The notes under the pieces: generated by a model
Seen by the model: the letters and a program-made list of their open reading frames with translations, nothing else
Told to the model about the DNA's origin: nothing
Database searches by the model: none
Assembly: GCA_012295275.1 (NCBI GenBank)
Contig: CM022669.1
Span: 14,267,672-14,297,671, forward strand
Direction: 5' to 3'
Origin: Chrysomallon squamiferum
Lineage: Eukaryota > Mollusca > Gastropoda > Neomphalida > Peltospiridae
DNA length: 30,000 bases
Shown: positions 1 through 30,000 of the stretch, in pieces
How positions within the stretch are numbered: the first letter of the stretch is position 1
Layout of the letters: each line of letters starts with the position of its first letter
Translations under genes and position numbers: made by a program

Positions 1-33
1 GTTAATAGGTCATTCTGTCAAAAGAAGGAATAC

Positions 34-26977
<26,944 letters not shown>

Positions 26978-27100
26978 TGTCTATATTTTACAGACGAAAT
27001 ACGGAAACAATGCTAGCATATTCATCTTTTTAATCCAAAATGTTATCGACCAGCGCCATGCTGAATCTGTTTGTAAGAAGATTCCTCCTTTTCGCAGCGC
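26978..27100 (-). promoter_or_regulatory. Probable 5' UTR with two uORFs
   Basis: Upstream of the start codon two short uORFs are visible. uORF1 (27059 to 27030) encodes MALVDNILD and has an A at -3 and G at +4, a stronger context than most. uORF2 (27025 to 26981) encodes MNMLALFPYFVCKI and stops two codons before the main ATG. The true transcription start cannot be seen, so inclusion of both uORFs in the mRNA is inference. Confidence 0.5.
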
Positions 27101-27128
27101 ACTAATGTGACAAATTAAAGCAAAACTT

Positions 27129-27136
27129 GCACGTCA
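27129..27136 (-). promoter_or_regulatory. TGACGTGC, CRE/UPRE-like motif
   Basis: On the minus strand this reads TGACGTGC, a bZIP-type ACGT core about 150 bp upstream of the start codon, inside the likely promoter. Single short motifs occur by chance, so this is a candidate only. Confidence 0.25.
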
Positions 27137-28011
27137 GTCCACCGGTATTACAATAAGAATTTGCCTAATTTAATTTTACATTTATTATTAGTATTGTTGT
27201 TGTTGTTGTTGTCGTAGTTATTATTATAATTCTCCCTTAAACTCATAATTCTTGTTTAATTAATGAAAATTTATACAGTTAACATATTTATAATCCAACG
27301 ATATTTCAAATCATTTGATTTTTTAAAATAACAAAATAATTAATATTAGCATAAAATTAAAATAGATGTATCTTAAACAAAACAACAGCAAGACACAACA
27401 TCAAAAAGAATAAAAACATAAGAAAAAACCTTTTTTAATAGAAAGCGATAATAAAGCTGTGATATTTTAACAGATTTGTTTATACAAAATTTTAGTAAAG
27501 TCTCATTTTATTATATACATAAAAAAGAGGACAGTTTTCTAATTTGTTTTATATAAACATAAACATGTCAGTGATTATATTTTATATTAAAAATAATATT
27601 TTTAATTCAGCTACTACTGCTGATTCTTCTACTATTGTTATCTATCTGTCTATCTGTCCGACATTCCATTCATCTCTGCTTGTTTTTTTTTATCTGTCTT
27701 ATATATATATATATATTTGTATTTAGTTTCAGTTACACACACTTATAGATTGTTTTAACTGAAAATTATTAAAAATATGATAACAACGAAAAGTCACATA
27801 TGCTGAATAATTGTGTCCGGGTTGAACGAGTTTAATCTGATATCTAAAGGGAAGTAACTACTATTGCCTTATCAGACACAACAAAGAACGTAATATTAGG
27901 AAATCCGCTAACTTCTGTAAATCTTCATATTAAAACGTTTATTTTACTAGAAATACGAGTAAATGTAATAATATCGTTAATAGAAAGCACTTGATTTCGA
28001 TGATTATTAAG

Positions 28012-28053
28012 GTGAAAAAAAAAAAAAAAAAAGAAAAAAAAAATAATAAAATA

Positions 28054-28091
<38 letters not shown>

Positions 28092-28178
28092 CAACAACAA
28101 CAACCATAACAACATTATTATTATTGCTATCATCAACATCATCATTATCACTGTCATTCATCATCATCATCATCATCA

Positions 28179-28220
<42 letters not shown>
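28012..28220. repeat. Compound repeat: poly(A), (AAT)n, (AAC)n, (CAT)n, (ATT)n
   Basis: The order on the plus strand is an A run, (AAT)n near 28053-28088, (AAC)n, a mixed spacer, (CAT)n at about 28157-28180 and (ATT)n to 28220. The AAT and ATT blocks are complementary and can pair into a hairpin with a spacer of roughly 90 bases. Confidence 0.92.
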
Positions 28221-28391
28221 GTTCATGTTTATATTTAGCATTGGATTAATGTCAATAATAATACCATTATCATCATCCCTATTATTATAAAAGTCTTCAT
28301 GGTATATTTTATGGACATATAAGGACATAAACACAGTTAAGAAAAACGACACCTGTTTTATCGATCTGCATAATAATACGGGCGTAACCGG

Positions 28392-28399
28392 TGACGTCA
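28392..28399. promoter_or_regulatory. Perfect CRE palindrome TGACGTCA
   Basis: A full 8-bp CREB/ATF site within a CpG-containing unique stretch (ACCGGTGACGTCACATTT), 1.4 kb upstream of the start codon. It could serve this gene or an unseen neighbour. Confidence 0.4.
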
Positions 28400-28705
28400 C
28401 ATTTACAAGCATTAGCTTCATTCATTACTTGCTCACAAAACGTATGTTTTGACTAGGTTATTTTGTTTTCACCGTTCCACTGCTTATAATACGATTATGT
28501 AGCTGACGGTCTGCTGTGCCAATGAGTGCGTGGGATCGCAATGACTAAGACCCATTAAGACCCATCATATGCATGCAAAAACAATCAATATACACGTCCT
28601 AAAACAAATTGCATACAGGTTACATACATATGACACTGACGAACGTAGGGCCTTATTTAGGGATACATATACTGAAGGCATCAAAATCTGAAGGGTCCTA
28701 ACTAA

Positions 28706-28707
<2 letters not shown>

Positions 28708-28769
<62 letters not shown>
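28708..28769. repeat. (ATT)n microsatellite
   Basis: About 20 uninterrupted ATT units on the plus strand. Confidence 0.96.
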
Positions 28770-29181
28770 GTTATGATTTTATTATAGTTTATCTATGCTT
28801 AAGAACAGTTAATGTTCACAAATTAATTATCGCCGTGTTTTTTTTTGTTGTTCTAGAAACTAATACAAGGCAACTGTCCCAAATAGGGCCTCTCCAACTT
28901 TCTATACGCTTATGACCAAACCGTATCTAAATCCAGGGTGAACGTAATGTTTGTTACAGTTGGCTAAATAAATAAATATGAGTAAAATAGTCAAATTAGT
29001 TATCTCCACATTAAAAACTAATAATCATATGATTATGTGTTAAACTTTAAAATATCAGGTATGAGTTATGTTTCTTTTTTCCTTTTTTCTTCTTCTTTTC
29101 TTTTCTTTTTCTTTTTTTGTATTTATTATTATTATTATTATTTTTTTTTTTTTTTATTAATTTTATTATTATTATTATTTA

Positions 29182-29214
<33 letters not shown>

Positions 29215-30000
29215 ATTTCTTAAGTTTACTTTTTGGTATTGTAATTCAGTTGCAAAGTGATATTTTAGAAGATGAATCATATGCGTATGCTTTCGCTGTG
29301 TCACAAATCTTTTAGGATTCATTCTGGGTAAGAAGTTACACAAACGGATTCAAAGGGGAAACACTGCACGCTTACCAAACTAATTTTTTATTTCTTTTTC
29401 TTTCTTTTCTCTTTTCTTTTTTCTTTTATTCTCTTTTTATCTGTAAATCCCTGCAGTTACGTCATAATGAACATTACGCTGACGTTACCAAGATAGCAGC
29501 TGCAGTGACGACACCCTTTTCTTTTTTTAAATCCTGAACCGCCCACGTTATTGTCTGTGTTTATATTTTAAATATACCAAGACGTATGACAACAACTCTT
29601 TTTTTTTTGAACAGTCGAGTCACGTTGTTTTGTTAACGATCGAAGTCACATGTAATCAATCACATGCCAGTTCGCATGTGAATATATACATGAATGGGCT
29701 GAGATAAGTTTACGGAAAAAACCCAACAAAAAAAACCCCCACCATTCGTATTGACTAAATATATTTAAAACGCTGGACAATGCAGTTTCGGTTGAGTTCA
29801 GTCACTGAATATAGTTTGTTTTATTTATATCGTTCTCTCTCTCTTGCTAAACATAAACATTATTATTATTATTTATTTTTTTAAAAATAAATGTTAGAAG
29901 TTAATCAGTCAGCTCTAATGATGTTTATACGCGTCTGACTTTTTATTTGTTTTTACTCTTGCTAAAATAAAGACGTTTTTAAACCTTACTGATTAAATTT

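Larger units (their letters stand above)
27101..30000. other. Upstream region, no gene recognised
   Basis: Mostly AT-rich intergenic-looking DNA with TTG repeats near 27196-27211, a large AAT/AAC...CAT/ATT block at 28012-28220, (ATT)n at 28708-28769 and T/CT-rich tracts at 29070-29220 and 29385-29440. CpG-containing unique stretches lie at 28360-28660 and 29450-29690. No ORF with coding-like composition was found on either strand. Confidence 0.65.

Noticed and set aside
27925-28421. Asn-, Ile- and His-rich ORFs on both strands
   Set aside because: All derive from the compound AAT/AAC/CAT repeat block.

Overview
The window looks like nuclear DNA from an invertebrate animal. It is strongly AT-rich, coding exons are small and flanked by GT...AG sites, introns are long, and simple-sequence repeats fill much of the rest. 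It holds no operons, ribosome-binding sites, transposon ORFs or recognisable RNA genes. The repeat-rich, AT-rich character and the residues of the one gene fit a lophotrochozoan, possibly a mollusc, but the sequence does not prove the taxon.

One gene fills the window, on the minus strand. It encodes the N-terminal part of a DmX-like / Rabconnectin-3-alpha protein (DMXL family, Rbcn-3A in flies). I rebuilt 16 coding exons by hand from the start codon at 26977 down to position 34. Every junction keeps the reading frame and the spliced product is about 830 residues. Human DMXL2 is about 3,000 residues, so roughly the last two thirds of the gene lie beyond the left edge. These proteins are the large WD-repeat subunit of the metazoan RAVE-like complex, which works with WDR7 (Rabconnectin-3-beta) and ROGDI to assemble the V-ATPase and acidify vesicles and endosomes.

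Layout from right to left, in the direction of transcription: 27,100-30,000 is upstream DNA with CRE-like and E-box motifs and large AT-rich repeats. 26,978-27,100 is a probable 5' UTR with two short uORFs. 26,891-26,977 is exon 1. Intron 1 is 10 kb, intron 2 is 3.7 kb and intron 3 is 5.5 kb, with exons 2 and 3 between them. Exons 4-16 are packed into the left 7.5 kb. The three big introns are made largely of decayed tandem repeats, microsatellites and a few islands of ordinary unique sequence that may be regulatory.

The most notable structure is in intron 5. The last ~51 coding bases of exon 5, with its 5' splice site and the next ~30 intronic bases, have been tandemly amplified into a minisatellite of about seven copies. 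This places five intact decoy donor sites behind the real one. Other points of interest are 3' splice sites built from microsatellites, microsatellites growing inside single units of older tandem repeats, a 62-bp mini-intron, a ~60-bp-arm inverted repeat and an ERE-type palindrome. I found no sign of an undescribed multi-gene system.
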